Assembly (NCBI GenBank): GCA_028293285.1
Contig: JAQGPC010000295.1
Span: 1-64,000 of the forward strand
DNA from: Pedosphaera sp.
GTDB taxonomy: Bacteria; Verrucomicrobiota; Verrucomicrobiia; Limisphaerales; Pedosphaeraceae
Direction of reading: 5' to 3'
Length of the DNA stretch: 64,000 nt
Under the pieces are notes generated by a model. It ran no database searches, had not been told where the DNA came from, and saw only the letters and a program-made list of their open reading frames with translations. The position numbers and the translations under genes were made by a program. The number at the start of each line of letters is the position of its first letter. The first letter of the stretch is position 1. Positions 16,251 to 25,627 of the stretch are shown here, one piece after another.

Positions 16251-17177
16251 AAAGGCAAGATACTGGTCGGCACTGCTAGTTGGACTGATCCCGGCTTCAT
16301 CGCCGATTGGTATCCTCCAAAGTTGCCCGCTACTGAACGGCTGCGCTGGTATGCAGAACATTTCAATTTGGTGGAGGTCAATTCCAGCTTTTACAGAATT
16401 CCCGAACGACGTTTTGTTGAACGGTGGTGCGAGCAAACACCGGAAGGATTCACTTTTGATGTCAAACTCCACCGGTTTTTATCCCGGCACAGCACCAAAC
16501 CGGAACTCCTGCCCAAGGATTTGCGCCCAAAGGCTTCTTTGAGTGGCAAAAAGGTAGAACTGACCCCCGCATTGGAAGAGGCCGTTACGGAACGATTTCT
16601 TAAAAGCCTTGAACCGTTCGAAGACGCCGACAAATTAGGAGCACTGCTCCTGCAACTTTCGCCTTCTTTCAGTCCGCGCAAAAATTCCCTGGATGAACTT
16701 AACCATCTGTTAACGCTCCTCAAAGGGCGTAGAATCGCGATTGAACTCCGCAATCGCAAATGGGTGGTAGGGGAACATTTCCGCGATACTGAAGCCTGGT
16801 TCAAGAAGCACAAGGTCACGTTCGTGATGGTAGATACGCCGACCAATCCGCACTTCATGATCATGCCCAAGATTGATGTCGTCACAAACCCGAAGCTGGC
16901 TTATCTGCGCGCACACGGACGCAACACGCGCGGCTACATAGCCGGGCGAACCGTGGCAGAACGTTTTGATTATGACTACTCGGAAGCAGAAATTCAGGAA
17001 ATGGCGCAACGAGCGGAAAACATCGTGAAGCACGCCGATGAACTGCACATGGTGTATAATAACAATGCTTCCAATTATGCGCCGAAAGCCGCCATAGCAT
17101 TTCAAAATGCCTTGGTGAAACGACATCCTGAAGTGACTCCGAACGAATCTTCTCAGAGGGAAACAGTTTATGCGTAA
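16248..17177 (+). CDS. DUF72 domain protein (YecE-like)
   Basis: From ATG 16248 the product is 309 residues. It starts KILVGTASWTDPGFI and carries NLVEVNSSFYRIP, VKLHRFLSRH, a central AIELRNRKWV and the C-terminal YNNNASNYAPKAA that mark the DUF72 TIM-barrel family. The biochemical role of this family is unknown. ATG 16188 with its own good ribosome site would give a 20-residue hydrophobic extension; I prefer 16248 because homologues begin near KGKILVGT. The gene overlaps the uracil-DNA glycosylase gene by eight bases, so the two are probably translated together. Confidence 0.9.
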   Translation: MKGKILVGTASWTDPGFIADWYPPKLPATERLRWYAEHFNLVEVNSSFYRIPERRFVERWCEQTPEGFTFDVKLHRFLSRHSTKPELLPKDLRPKASLSGKKVELTPALEEAVTERFLKSLEPFEDADKLGALLLQLSPSFSPRKNSLDELNHLLTLLKGRRIAIELRNRKWVVGEHFRDTEAWFKKHKVTFVMVDTPTNPHFMIMPKIDVVTNPKLAYLRAHGRNTRGYIAGRTVAERFDYDYSEAEIQEMAQRAENIVKHADELHMVYNNNASNYAPKAAIAFQNALVKRHPEVTPNESSQRETVYA

Positions 17178-17811
17178 AATAAAGGAAGCGATCAAAGAGG
17201 CAGCCGATGAGAGCAAAGCAGTGATTGAAGCGGCTTCCAGTAAGGCCAAATCAAGCCGTGTCAAGCTGCTGGAGGAACTCGATGCAAAAATTCGAGTCTG
17301 TACTGCCTGTCCGTTGCATAAGTCCCGCACGCTGGCGGTTCCAGGCGAAGGCAAGTATAACGCCAAAGTGATGATCATTGGCGAGGCGCCGGGCAGAAAT
17401 GAGGATTTAACGGGCCGTCCATTCGTCGGCAGCTCCGGGAAGTTTTTGGACCATGTTTTGGATGGCTCGGGGTTTGACCGAACTGATTTCTTTATTACCA
17501 ACATCTGCAAATGCCGCCCGCCCTCGAATCGAACGCCCAAAACCCACGAGATTGAAACCTGCACCTCCTTATATCTTTTTAATCAAATTTCATTGATCAA
17601 TCCGGGGTTGATTGTGCTTTTGGGTGGCGTGGCAGTGAAGCGGATGTTGGGCCTGAAAACCGTGGAGCAGGCGAGGGGCCGAATCATAGAGCATGAAGGA
17701 CAGAAATTCCTCGCTACCTATCATCCCGCCGTGCGCTTTTATCGGGAAGATCTGGCTGAAAAGATCAAAGAGGATTTTGACATTCTGAAAGCTGAAATGA
17801 AGAATTTGTGA
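17170..17811 (+). CDS. Family 4 uracil-DNA glycosylase (Fe-S type)
   Basis: The 213-residue protein has the [4Fe-4S] ligands CTACPL and the later pair in ICKCRPP...ETC. Motif 1 is GEAPGRNEDLTGRPFVG and the second active-site motif is TYHPAV. It removes uracil from DNA in base excision repair. A Lys/Ala-rich helical extension of about 35 residues precedes the first Cys pair, longer than usual. It overlaps the DUF72 gene; DUF72 beside a repair glycosylase is suggestive but not proof of a shared role. Confidence 0.92.
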   Translation: MRKIKEAIKEAADESKAVIEAASSKAKSSRVKLLEELDAKIRVCTACPLHKSRTLAVPGEGKYNAKVMIIGEAPGRNEDLTGRPFVGSSGKFLDHVLDGSGFDRTDFFITNICKCRPPSNRTPKTHEIETCTSLYLFNQISLINPGLIVLLGGVAVKRMLGLKTVEQARGRIIEHEGQKFLATYHPAVRFYREDLAEKIKEDFDILKAEMKNL

Positions 17812-17814
17812 GGC

Positions 17815-18027
17815 TCACTTCCGAAACAGCCGGAGAATGACGGTCAGGAGAATGCTCAGTAGCACGCAGGTGACTATCGGAAAATAAAACGAGAAATTCC
17901 CCTTCGTATAATGAATATCTCCGGGCAGCCGCCCGAGCCAGCCTTTGCCAAAGCCCGACCAGATCAATATTCCCACGACCGCCAGGACAACTCCGATTAC
18001 GACCAGATATTTACCAAGTTCATTCAC
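17815..18027 (-). CDS. DUF2905 family small membrane protein
   Basis: The 70-residue product has two hydrophobic helices (residues about 6-24 and 47-66). Between them is the family signature WLGRLPGDIHYTKGNFSFYFP, typical of DUF2905. Function is unknown. It lies 11 bp downstream of the MsbA-like exporter on the same strand and probably shares its transcript. It converges with the glycosylase gene with three bases between stops. Confidence 0.88.
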   Translation of the reverse strand: MNELGKYLVVIGVVLAVVGILIWSGFGKGWLGRLPGDIHYTKGNFSFYFPIVTCVLLSILLTVILRLFRK

Positions 18028-18038
18028 CCAACTACTAC

Positions 18039-19868
18039 CTATTCCACGGAAGAGAGTTTTTCAAAGCCTTCTTCAATGAAAGTCGTATTTTGAATTCGCG
18101 CCAACTTGGAATAAAGCCCGTTCAAAGTCATAAGCTCCTCGTGCGTCCCATGTTCGACTATTTGACCCTGACGTATAACCAGGATCTGGTTGGCCTTGCG
18201 AATCGTGCTGAGCCGATGCGCAATCACAAAACTGGTGCGATTGGCCATCAGGTGTTCCAGCGCCTCCTGGATCAACCGCTCCGTGCCAGTATCCACACTC
18301 GCTGTCGCTTCGTCCAAAATGAGAATCGGCGCATCCTTCAACAACGCCCTAGCGATGCTCACCCGTTGCTTCTCGCCTACACTTAGCTTTACTCCTCGCT
18401 CGCCGACACGTGAATCATAACCCTCCGGCAAGCGGCTGATAAACTCATGACAATTTGCCGCTTTCGCAGCCGCAATCAGTTCCTCCTCCGTTGCATTCAA
18501 TTTTCCGTACAGGATGTTTTCGCGAACCGTGCCGTTGAACAAAAATGCCTCCTGGCTGACGACGCTGATTTGTTGGCGCAAGGATTCCAGCGAAATGCCG
18601 CTGATGTCCTGTCCATCAATCGTAATCCGCCCAGCCGTGACTTCATAGAAGGCAGGCAGGAGATTGACCAGCGTGGATTTGCCCGCACCCGTTGGGCCAA
18701 CCAGCGCAATCATTTCTCCCGGCTTGGCGTGAAGGGAAATATTTTGCAAGACGACTTTGTCTTCCGCATAGCTAAAGCTCACCTTCTCGTAAACCACGTC
18801 ACCACATACTGCTGCCGGGAACCCTTGGCGTCGTTTGTTGTCCATCCGCTCGATCGGGGTATCAAGGATATCAAACACCCGCTCGCCAGCAGCACGCGCT
18901 GCCTGCAATAATTGATTCAAGCTGTGTAATTGACGAATGGGATCGTAAAAGAGCGTCAGATAAAAGAGAAAGGCGATTAACTGGCCCGAAGTTATTTTGC
19001 CATGAAAAACTTGGGAGCCACCCACCCACAAAATCAATCCCATGCCGAGTGCGGTGGCGAAGCTCATGGCTGGTGAATACAAAGCCCAGACCCGCATGAT
19101 GCCCAGCGACGAAGTTCGTAAATCATCCGCACGTCCTGCAAAACGGGCATCTTCATGAGATTCCTGTCCAAAAGATTTAATCTGCCGGACCCCTTGCAAG
19201 TTATCCATGAGCAGCGCGTTCATGGCGCTCGCGGCCTGCCGTTGCGCCCGGTAGCGGCGATGTGCGGTCAACGTGTACCAAAGCGCGCCACCTGCCAGCA
19301 GAGGTATAGGCACCATTGCTACGAGGGCGAGCAGGGGACTTTTTTGAAAAAGAATCACCGGAATTATGATAATGCTTAGAATAGCAATGGTTCCTTGTTC
19401 AATCCCATCAATCAGGATGCGCTCCACGGAATTCACATCCTCAATCACCCGCGTCATCAGGTCGCCGGAAGCGCGTTGATCAAAATAGTGCGCCGGCAAC
19501 CGCTGCAGCCGCGCATAAACATCGCGACGCATGTCAAAGATCACATTTTGCTCAAAGGTGTTGTTGATGCGAATGCGAATACTGTTGAATACATCCCGAA
19601 GCAGAAAAGTGGCCAGTAAACCAATAATGACTGCCGTCAGGTCTCCAATCTGCTTCTTCCCAATCACCCCATCAATGACCGATTGGATGAAGTGCGGGTA
19701 GGCCAGCGAGAAAGCGAGCGACATCAAGGCGCATGCCATGGTGCCAAATGCCATCAGCTTGTAAGGCTTCAAATAAACCGCCACCCGGCGGATTATCTCG
19801 CTAGTGGAACGGGATTTGGCGGTAAAGGTAGGATCGCTTTTCGAAGTTAAGTGTGGCTGACGAGACAT
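18039..19868 (-). CDS. ABC exporter, fused permease-ATPase (MsbA-like)
   Basis: The 609-residue protein joins a six-helix type I exporter domain (about residues 35-340) to a nucleotide-binding domain. Walker A is GPTGAGKST, the signature LSVGEKQRVSIARAL, Walker B ILILDEATASVD and the switch His in VIAHRLST. As a half-transporter it should work as a homodimer in the inner membrane. MsbA-type flipping of lipid A or another amphiphile is possible, but the substrate cannot be set from sequence. DUF2905 follows directly. Confidence 0.93.
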   Translation of the reverse strand: MSRQPHLTSKSDPTFTAKSRSTSEIIRRVAVYLKPYKLMAFGTMACALMSLAFSLAYPHFIQSVIDGVIGKKQIGDLTAVIIGLLATFLLRDVFNSIRIRINNTFEQNVIFDMRRDVYARLQRLPAHYFDQRASGDLMTRVIEDVNSVERILIDGIEQGTIAILSIIIIPVILFQKSPLLALVAMVPIPLLAGGALWYTLTAHRRYRAQRQAASAMNALLMDNLQGVRQIKSFGQESHEDARFAGRADDLRTSSLGIMRVWALYSPAMSFATALGMGLILWVGGSQVFHGKITSGQLIAFLFYLTLFYDPIRQLHSLNQLLQAARAAGERVFDILDTPIERMDNKRRQGFPAAVCGDVVYEKVSFSYAEDKVVLQNISLHAKPGEMIALVGPTGAGKSTLVNLLPAFYEVTAGRITIDGQDISGISLESLRQQISVVSQEAFLFNGTVRENILYGKLNATEEELIAAAKAANCHEFISRLPEGYDSRVGERGVKLSVGEKQRVSIARALLKDAPILILDEATASVDTGTERLIQEALEHLMANRTSFVIAHRLSTIRKANQILVIRQGQIVEHGTHEELMTLNGLYSKLARIQNTTFIEEGFEKLSSVE

Positions 19869-20095
19869 GTGTTACAATTCAAATTAATTACGGTCAAAGC
19901 TGAAAAATACATCAGGTTATCAAATTCCGCCTGTTTAAACTCATAATCATTCGCAGTCAGTTGTCAAAACGGTTTGAGCGCAACGAACTTTAATAATAAG
20001 GCTTTTAAGAGGTCTGTAAAGGAACCGGTCATTTGACCGTAAGGCGAAAAATACGTGCAATTTCTGTTCCTTGCGAATATATTGCCTGAAAATCA

Positions 20096-20971
20096 ATGTA
20101 TCCTCCAGTCGAGACTAAAGACCCGACCGCTGTTGAGGCTGAAGTGCAATCCGCATACCTCACAATGTTTCCGCATGGAGATAAGCAGTTTGTTGCTCGG
20201 GCATTCGGTTGGGCGGTTGATGCTTTCACTGGAAATTATGCCGATTATCAAGCCGTTGATGCTCAATATCACGATTTCGAGCATACGTTGCAAGGCACAC
20301 TCTGCTTCGCCCGTTTATTGCGGGGGCGTCATTTATCGGACGCAAATCCGCCATTAAATCAAAGGGTATTCCAGCTTGGCTTGTTGGCTATTTTATTGCA
20401 CGACACCGGCTATTTAAAAAAGCGGGGTGATGATGTGGGGACCGGCGCGAAATACACAGTCACACATGTGGAGCGTAGTGCGGACTTTGCGGAGAAACTG
20501 CTTACGGAGCAAACGGGATTTTCTCAGGAGGAAATTAAATCGGTCAAAAATATGATTCGCTGCACCGGAATTAATGCTGTGCTGGATCAAATTCCCTTTC
20601 AAAGCGAGTTGGAAAAGACGGTTGGCTTCGCTTTAGGAACCGCAGATCTACTCGGGCAGATGGCAGCGGAAGATTATATCGAGAAACTGCCAATTCTTTA
20701 TGCGGAGTTCGCTGAAGCCGCAACGTATAGCAAAGAGAAGGCTCACGTCGTGGGATTATTTTCAAGCGTGAATGATCTTATGCAGAAGACCCCGGTCTTC
20801 TGGGAAAAATATGTGCAGCAGAAGCTCAACCGCGACTTTGCCGGACTGTATCGGTTTCTTAATGCTCCTTTTCCCTTCGGGCCTAATTATTACCTGGAGC
20901 GGATTGAAGCCAACATGGAATGTTTGCGTCTTCAATTGGCAGCGGGCAAGGGAAGTTCCGTAAGCAGATAG
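20096..20971 (+). CDS. HD-domain phosphohydrolase
   Basis: The 291-residue protein carries HDFEHT (residues about 61-66) and then LLHDTGYLKK, the divalent-metal motif of the HD superfamily, followed by HVERSADFAEKLL. No signal peptide or partner domain is present. Such proteins hydrolyse phosphoester bonds of nucleotides or signalling molecules in the cytoplasm. The substrate is unknown. It lies 61 bp before the helicase gene on the same strand. Confidence 0.85.
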   Translation: MYPPVETKDPTAVEAEVQSAYLTMFPHGDKQFVARAFGWAVDAFTGNYADYQAVDAQYHDFEHTLQGTLCFARLLRGRHLSDANPPLNQRVFQLGLLAILLHDTGYLKKRGDDVGTGAKYTVTHVERSADFAEKLLTEQTGFSQEEIKSVKNMIRCTGINAVLDQIPFQSELEKTVGFALGTADLLGQMAAEDYIEKLPILYAEFAEAATYSKEKAHVVGLFSSVNDLMQKTPVFWEKYVQQKLNRDFAGLYRFLNAPFPFGPNYYLERIEANMECLRLQLAAGKGSSVSR

Positions 20972-21032
20972 GCCCTTCTGAGAACGCCTCTTTTTCTCTT
21001 TTTACTTTTCGCGCATGGCGTAACTTTTCCTT

Positions 21033-23099
21033 ATGTCGCGTGACTATGTTCTGCAGCCGTTTAATCCGCCGGTTCAATTGCATGTTGATTATGCAAAGGA
21101 ACTGAATGAGCAGCAGCATGCCGCAGTCACGGCACCGCCTGGCCCATCACTAGTCATCGCCGGTGCAGGTTCGGGCAAGACCCGCACTTTGACTTACCGG
21201 GTGGGCTTTTTACTGGAGCAGGGAATTCCTCCCGACCGCATCCTGTTGCTTACCTTTACTAACAAGGCAGCCCGCGAGATGATGCGCCGCGTCTCCGATT
21301 TGCTGGGACAGGAGTTGCCATCCCTTTGGGGCGGAACCTTTCATTCCATTGGCAATCGCATCCTGCGCCAACATGCAACGCTGGTGGGTTACCAGAGGGA
21401 CTTCACCATTATGGACCGGGAAGACGCAAAGGATTTGATCGGCGCGTGCATAGCCGAAGCAGAGATTGATGTAAAAGCAACCCGCTTCCCCAAAGCTGAA
21501 GTATTGGCCGACATCTTTTCCATGGCCAGCAACACGCGGCGCACCGTTCCGGAAATTTTGGAACAGGAATATGATTATTTTGAAAACCTTGCTCCGCAGA
21601 TTGCCGATATCCAGCAACGTTACGCCGCCCGGAAACGCTCCACCAATGCCATGGATTTTGATGACTTGTTGGAACTCTGGTTGAAGCTCCTGCGCGATAA
21701 TCCGGAAGTCTGCGAACATTACCAACGCCGCTTCCAATTCATTCTCGTGGACGAGTATCAGGACACCAATCACCTTCAGAGTGAATTGATCGATCTCTTG
21801 GCCGGGCGTCATCATAATCTCATGGTCGTGGGCGATGATGCGCAGAGCATCTATGCCTGGCGAGGTGCGAACTTCCTAAATATTCTAAAGTTTCCCGAGC
21901 GATATCCGGAGGCCAAAGTTTACAAAATCGAAACCAACTATCGCAGCACTCCAGAAATTCTCGATGTTGCCAATGCAGCCATTTCCGCCAACATCCGGCA
22001 ATTCGCCAAGCAACTCACTCCCGCGCGGAAATCCGGCGCGAAGCCGGTTCTCGCCACCTGCATGACCGCTTCCGAGCAGGCGATGTTTGTCGCTCAGCGC
22101 ATATTGGAATTGCGCGAAGAAGGGGCGAGCATGAACGAAATGGCCGTGTTGTATCGTTCCCATTTCCACGCACTCGAATTGCAACTGGAACTGACCCGGC
22201 GCAACATACCTTTCAGCATCACCAGTGGGATTCGCTTTTTTGAACAGGCGCATATCAAGGACGTGACCGCCTATCTCAAGCTGGTGATGAACCCGCGTGA
22301 TGAATTGGCTTTTAAACGGCTCGTCCAGTTACTCCCCGGAGTCGGCGGCAAAGGCGCGGACAAGCTCTGGATTAAATTCAGTTCCGAGATTAGAGCCCAA
22401 GGCTTAAAGCCTGGCGCGGACAATGGAGAACCTTCAAATTCTCAACCTGCTATTGCTCATCCCATAGCCACCGCCCTGCAAGCCTGTGCGGCCAGCGTCC
22501 CCAAAAAGACGGCTGTGGCCTGGGCGCAATGGGTGGCCACTGTATCCCAATTGGAAGTTGCGCCAGTGCGTGGCAAGACGGATCGCATGATTCGTCTGGT
22601 AATCGAGGCTGGTTACGACCAACACTTGCAGGAGACTTACGCGAATTATCGCACCCGCCTGGATGACCTGGAGCAGCTTGCTATTTTTGCCCAACAATTT
22701 CCCACGACCGAGGATTTTCTCTCACAGCTTGCTTTGCTCACAAACCTGGAAGCGGAATCAGATCAGCCGGCCGGCAATGATAACGAACAAGTTCGCCTTT
22801 CCTCAATTCATCAAGCCAAGGGACTGGAGTTTGATGTTGTTTTCCTAATCATGCTTTGCGATGGATTATTTCCCTCGGCCCGTTCGTTGGATACCGCCGA
22901 AGGTGAAGAGGAAGAGCGGCGGCTTTTGTACGTGGCGATCACGCGTGCCCGCAACGAACTTTACCTTAGCTATCCTTTAATTCGCATGATGCCCGGGAGT
23001 AGTGGTGATGCCATGCAACAACCCTCCCGGTTTCTGTCCGAGATTCCCCGCGAACTGCTGGAAGAGTGGAATCTTAAGCCCGCCAACCCCTACGGTTAA
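21033..23099 (+). CDS. UvrD/Rep/PcrA-type DNA helicase
   Basis: The 688-residue protein shows all superfamily 1A motifs in order: GAGSGKTRTLTYRV (I), TFTNKAAREM (Ia), LVDEYQDTN (II), VGDDAQSIYAWRGA (III), IETNYRST (IV), HQAKGLEFDVVF (V) and YVAITRARNELYL (VI). It is an ATP-driven 3'-5' DNA translocase in repair or replication restart. The C-terminal tail after motif VI is short, without the long disordered end of PcrA/UvrD. A Pro/Ser-rich insertion (NGEPSNSQPAIAHP) sits in domain 2. Confidence 0.95.
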   Translation: MSRDYVLQPFNPPVQLHVDYAKELNEQQHAAVTAPPGPSLVIAGAGSGKTRTLTYRVGFLLEQGIPPDRILLLTFTNKAAREMMRRVSDLLGQELPSLWGGTFHSIGNRILRQHATLVGYQRDFTIMDREDAKDLIGACIAEAEIDVKATRFPKAEVLADIFSMASNTRRTVPEILEQEYDYFENLAPQIADIQQRYAARKRSTNAMDFDDLLELWLKLLRDNPEVCEHYQRRFQFILVDEYQDTNHLQSELIDLLAGRHHNLMVVGDDAQSIYAWRGANFLNILKFPERYPEAKVYKIETNYRSTPEILDVANAAISANIRQFAKQLTPARKSGAKPVLATCMTASEQAMFVAQRILELREEGASMNEMAVLYRSHFHALELQLELTRRNIPFSITSGIRFFEQAHIKDVTAYLKLVMNPRDELAFKRLVQLLPGVGGKGADKLWIKFSSEIRAQGLKPGADNGEPSNSQPAIAHPIATALQACAASVPKKTAVAWAQWVATVSQLEVAPVRGKTDRMIRLVIEAGYDQHLQETYANYRTRLDDLEQLAIFAQQFPTTEDFLSQLALLTNLEAESDQPAGNDNEQVRLSSIHQAKGLEFDVVFLIMLCDGLFPSARSLDTAEGEEEERRLLYVAITRARNELYLSYPLIRMMPGSSGDAMQQPSRFLSEIPRELLEEWNLKPANPYG

Positions 23100-23220
23100 T
23101 CAACCTGACGGTATCTGGCATAAATACTTTCCGGTTTGGAAACGTTTCTTATGCAAGTCTTTGGCGTTATTCAACATAAAGGGCTTGACGAACTATTTCG
23201 TCCTACAATAAGAGTCCTTC

Positions 23221-23715
23221 GTGTTCGGAAAAAGTAATCAAAAGCACTTCATTCTAATTGCAGACGATTCTGAAGAAGACAGTTTTTTCATAGAGCGTGC
23301 CCTGCGCGAATCGACGCGTTTCCAAGTCATCGGTTCAGTGCGAAATGGCGAGGAAGCCATTGCTTATCTCGCGGGACAGGGGCCTTATGCAGATCGCCAG
23401 CTTTGGCCTTTTCCGCACTTGTTTTTGGTGGATTTGAAAATGCCCCAAGTGGATGGATTTAAAGTTCTGGAATGGTTGCGCAAACAAAACTTTCCGAGCT
23501 TGAAGGTGGCGGTGCTTTCAGGCTCCTCGATCTTGGCCGATATTCAGAAGGTGCAAAGCTTGGGCGTAAATGCCTTCTACACCAAATCGATTGAACATGC
23601 GCGGCTCATGGAATTGGTCCGGAATCTGGAGGCTTTTCTTTTGACCCCAAACCTGCCCATGGAATTTCCTTCCCTTCCAACAAATCCAAGCCGGGTCAGT
23701 GGAAGTCAGGTTTGA
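23221..23715 (+). CDS. Single-domain response regulator (Rcp1-like)
   Basis: The 164-residue product starts at GTG 23221; no closer ATG exists. It is one receiver domain with the acidic pair D15-D16, phospho-acceptor D71 in LVDLKMP, Ser100 and Lys122. An expanded loop (GPYADRQLWPFPH) before D71 matches the Rcp1-like class. There is no output domain, only a Pro-rich tail, so it must act by protein contact. No histidine kinase is nearby. A GAF-SpoIIE phosphatase and STAS protein lie 0.4 kb away on the other strand. Confidence 0.9.
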   Translation: MFGKSNQKHFILIADDSEEDSFFIERALRESTRFQVIGSVRNGEEAIAYLAGQGPYADRQLWPFPHLFLVDLKMPQVDGFKVLEWLRKQNFPSLKVAVLSGSSILADIQKVQSLGVNAFYTKSIEHARLMELVRNLEAFLLTPNLPMEFPSLPTNPSRVSGSQV

Positions 23716-23730
23716 CGTTGCGCCGTAAAT

Positions 23731-24033
23731 TCACATCCAGGCTCGTCTCAAATCTCTTTGGTAGAGCCGGACAAACATCCACGTGCAAAGCGCTGGCAGC
23801 AACAGACTGGTGGTCAGATAAACCATCCAGATGATATAAACAGTTCGTTGCGGCTTGATAAAAAAATCGCCCTTGGTTCCCGCGTGCACGAACGGTGGCA
23901 GAAAATCAAGAATCAGCCCATTGTCCGCACAGATGAAATAACCGCCCGGCATTTGCCAATGCCAGAGAAAGGCGGCGAACAGGAAGGTTACTGCAAAACC
24001 GGAGCCATAAAGCATCAAGATTTTCAGTTTCAT
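23731..24033 (-). CDS. Small hypothetical membrane protein
   Basis: The 100-residue product has a hydrophobic N-terminal helix (residues about 5-25), a middle stretch with Cys and Pro, and a second helix at about residues 68-90 (VYLTTSLLLPALCTWMFV). The basic end is YQRDLRRAWM. It converges with the response regulator gene and lies 80 bp downstream of the SpoIIE-type phosphatase on the same strand. I do not recognise a family. Confidence 0.65.
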   Translation of the reverse strand: MKLKILMLYGSGFAVTFLFAAFLWHWQMPGGYFICADNGLILDFLPPFVHAGTKGDFFIKPQRTVYIIWMVYLTTSLLLPALCTWMFVRLYQRDLRRAWM

Positions 24034-24112
24034 TAGTCTAAAATCCTCAACTTTTCACCACCGATATTCCCGTCATTGACGGTCCATTGTCCCAGTGGAA
24101 GCGTTTATACTC

Positions 24113-25627
24113 TTAAAGTGCTTTGATTACAATCAAAGTTCGGTCGTCCTGTGGAGGCGTATCATCCGTGAATTGCCGTAGCTGCTGGAAGATGGCCTGG
24201 ATGATTTCTGTGGCGTTCTCGCGGGCGTTGGCCTTGATGGTTTCAATCAGCTGAGTACGACCAAATTCCTGCTGCATTTCATCCAGCCCTTCCGTAATAC
24301 CATCGGTGTACAAAACAAGGATGTCCCCGGGTGATAACTTCAATCGGCGCTCTTCCAAACTCTGGTCCAATCGATGACTCCGATCCAGCCCCACCGCCAT
24401 TCCTTTAGGAGCAACCACTTCCACGGTTCCAGTCGTCGCATGATACCAAAGCACCGGATCATGGCCGGCACGCACAAAATTGAAGGTCCGCTCAGTCGTA
24501 TCAAGAATTCCGAAAAGGACAGTGATGAACATGTCCTCCCGCAAATCCGGAATTACCAATTCATGCACGTGTTGCAATGTCTCGGCGGGTGTTGAACTCA
24601 GACGCGTTTGCGCACGGATCGCAGACCGGCAAATCGTCATGATTAAAGCGCTGGGAATCGCCTTGCCTGAAACATCGGCGATGACCACGCCGACGCGCGA
24701 TTCATCCAGTGGAAGAAAATCGTAATAGTCGCCGCCCACGTGCCGGGCCGGAATATTGTATCCCACCATGTCAAAATTCTTAACCACCGGAGCATGGTCG
24801 GGCAGCAGCATCCTTTGAATTTCACTGGCGACCCGCAAATCGCTATCGAGTTGCTTTTGTTCTGCCTCCAACGTGTAAAGGGTCGCGTGGTACAAGGAAA
24901 TGGCAGCATGGTCCGCCAGCGAGTCCAGCAGGAATAAATCGTTCGCATCAAAATACGCTGCGGCATTACCGGTTTGCTTGTTCACCACCGCCATCACGCC
25001 CAACACCTCGTCCTTGAACTTCAACGGAATAAAAATTGCCGTGCGTGTCTGAAGCAATGGATCATTGTATTGCACCAATCTGGGATCCTTTAACCCATCC
25101 TGTATGAGCACCGGCTTTCCGCTGTGAGCCACTTCACCAATGATGCCTTCCCCTAAAGGAATGATTTGAGATTTAACCACCTGTTCCAGCGGTTGTGAAT
25201 GGTCGTTAATTTTTGACTGGATTGGTTCCGAAGGCCGCAGCGGAGGAGGAAACGCGCCAATAATGACTTCCGCTTGCAAATTTTTCTTTTCCTTATCCAG
25301 CAAAAAAACCGCGCCCGCGCTGGCCTGGGTCGTGGTGACGGAGAAATTGGCAATCATGTAAAGCAACTCGTCGAGGCCAATCCCCTCTGTAAACGCTTCG
25401 CCCAGGTCATGCAAAAAATCGAGAATCACCTTGCGACGTTGCGTGAGCTGATCAATTTGTTCGCTTAACCTCCTGCTTTCTTTTCTTTGCTTTGTCAGTT
25501 GCCAGAGCAGTCCAAAAATAATCAGCAAGGCGGGAGGGAGCAGGTAAGGCCACAGGTCATGTTGCGGAACTGGCGATCCGACCGCGGCAAGAAGCCGACC
25601 ACCAGCAATTGGCGCAATCGGAATCAC
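24113..25627 (-). CDS. Membrane-anchored GAF and SpoIIE-type (PP2C) phosphatase
   Basis: The 504-residue protein has an N-terminal transmembrane helix (about residues 27-44, LLPPALLIIFGLLWQL) and a short coiled coil. A GAF sensor domain follows (about 80-250, with VLIQDGLKDPRL and LGVMAVVNKQTG). The C-terminal phosphatase domain (about 290-504) has GGDYYDF, IADVSGKAIPSALIM and LYTDGITEG with the metal-binding Asp residues. This is the RsbU-type activator of partner-switching pathways, which dephosphorylates a STAS antagonist. The STAS gene overlaps its start by four bases. Confidence 0.93.
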   Translation of the reverse strand: MIPIAPIAGGRLLAAVGSPVPQHDLWPYLLPPALLIIFGLLWQLTKQRKESRRLSEQIDQLTQRRKVILDFLHDLGEAFTEGIGLDELLYMIANFSVTTTQASAGAVFLLDKEKKNLQAEVIIGAFPPPLRPSEPIQSKINDHSQPLEQVVKSQIIPLGEGIIGEVAHSGKPVLIQDGLKDPRLVQYNDPLLQTRTAIFIPLKFKDEVLGVMAVVNKQTGNAAAYFDANDLFLLDSLADHAAISLYHATLYTLEAEQKQLDSDLRVASEIQRMLLPDHAPVVKNFDMVGYNIPARHVGGDYYDFLPLDESRVGVVIADVSGKAIPSALIMTICRSAIRAQTRLSSTPAETLQHVHELVIPDLREDMFITVLFGILDTTERTFNFVRAGHDPVLWYHATTGTVEVVAPKGMAVGLDRSHRLDQSLEERRLKLSPGDILVLYTDGITEGLDEMQQEFGRTQLIETIKANARENATEIIQAIFQQLRQFTDDTPPQDDRTLIVIKAL

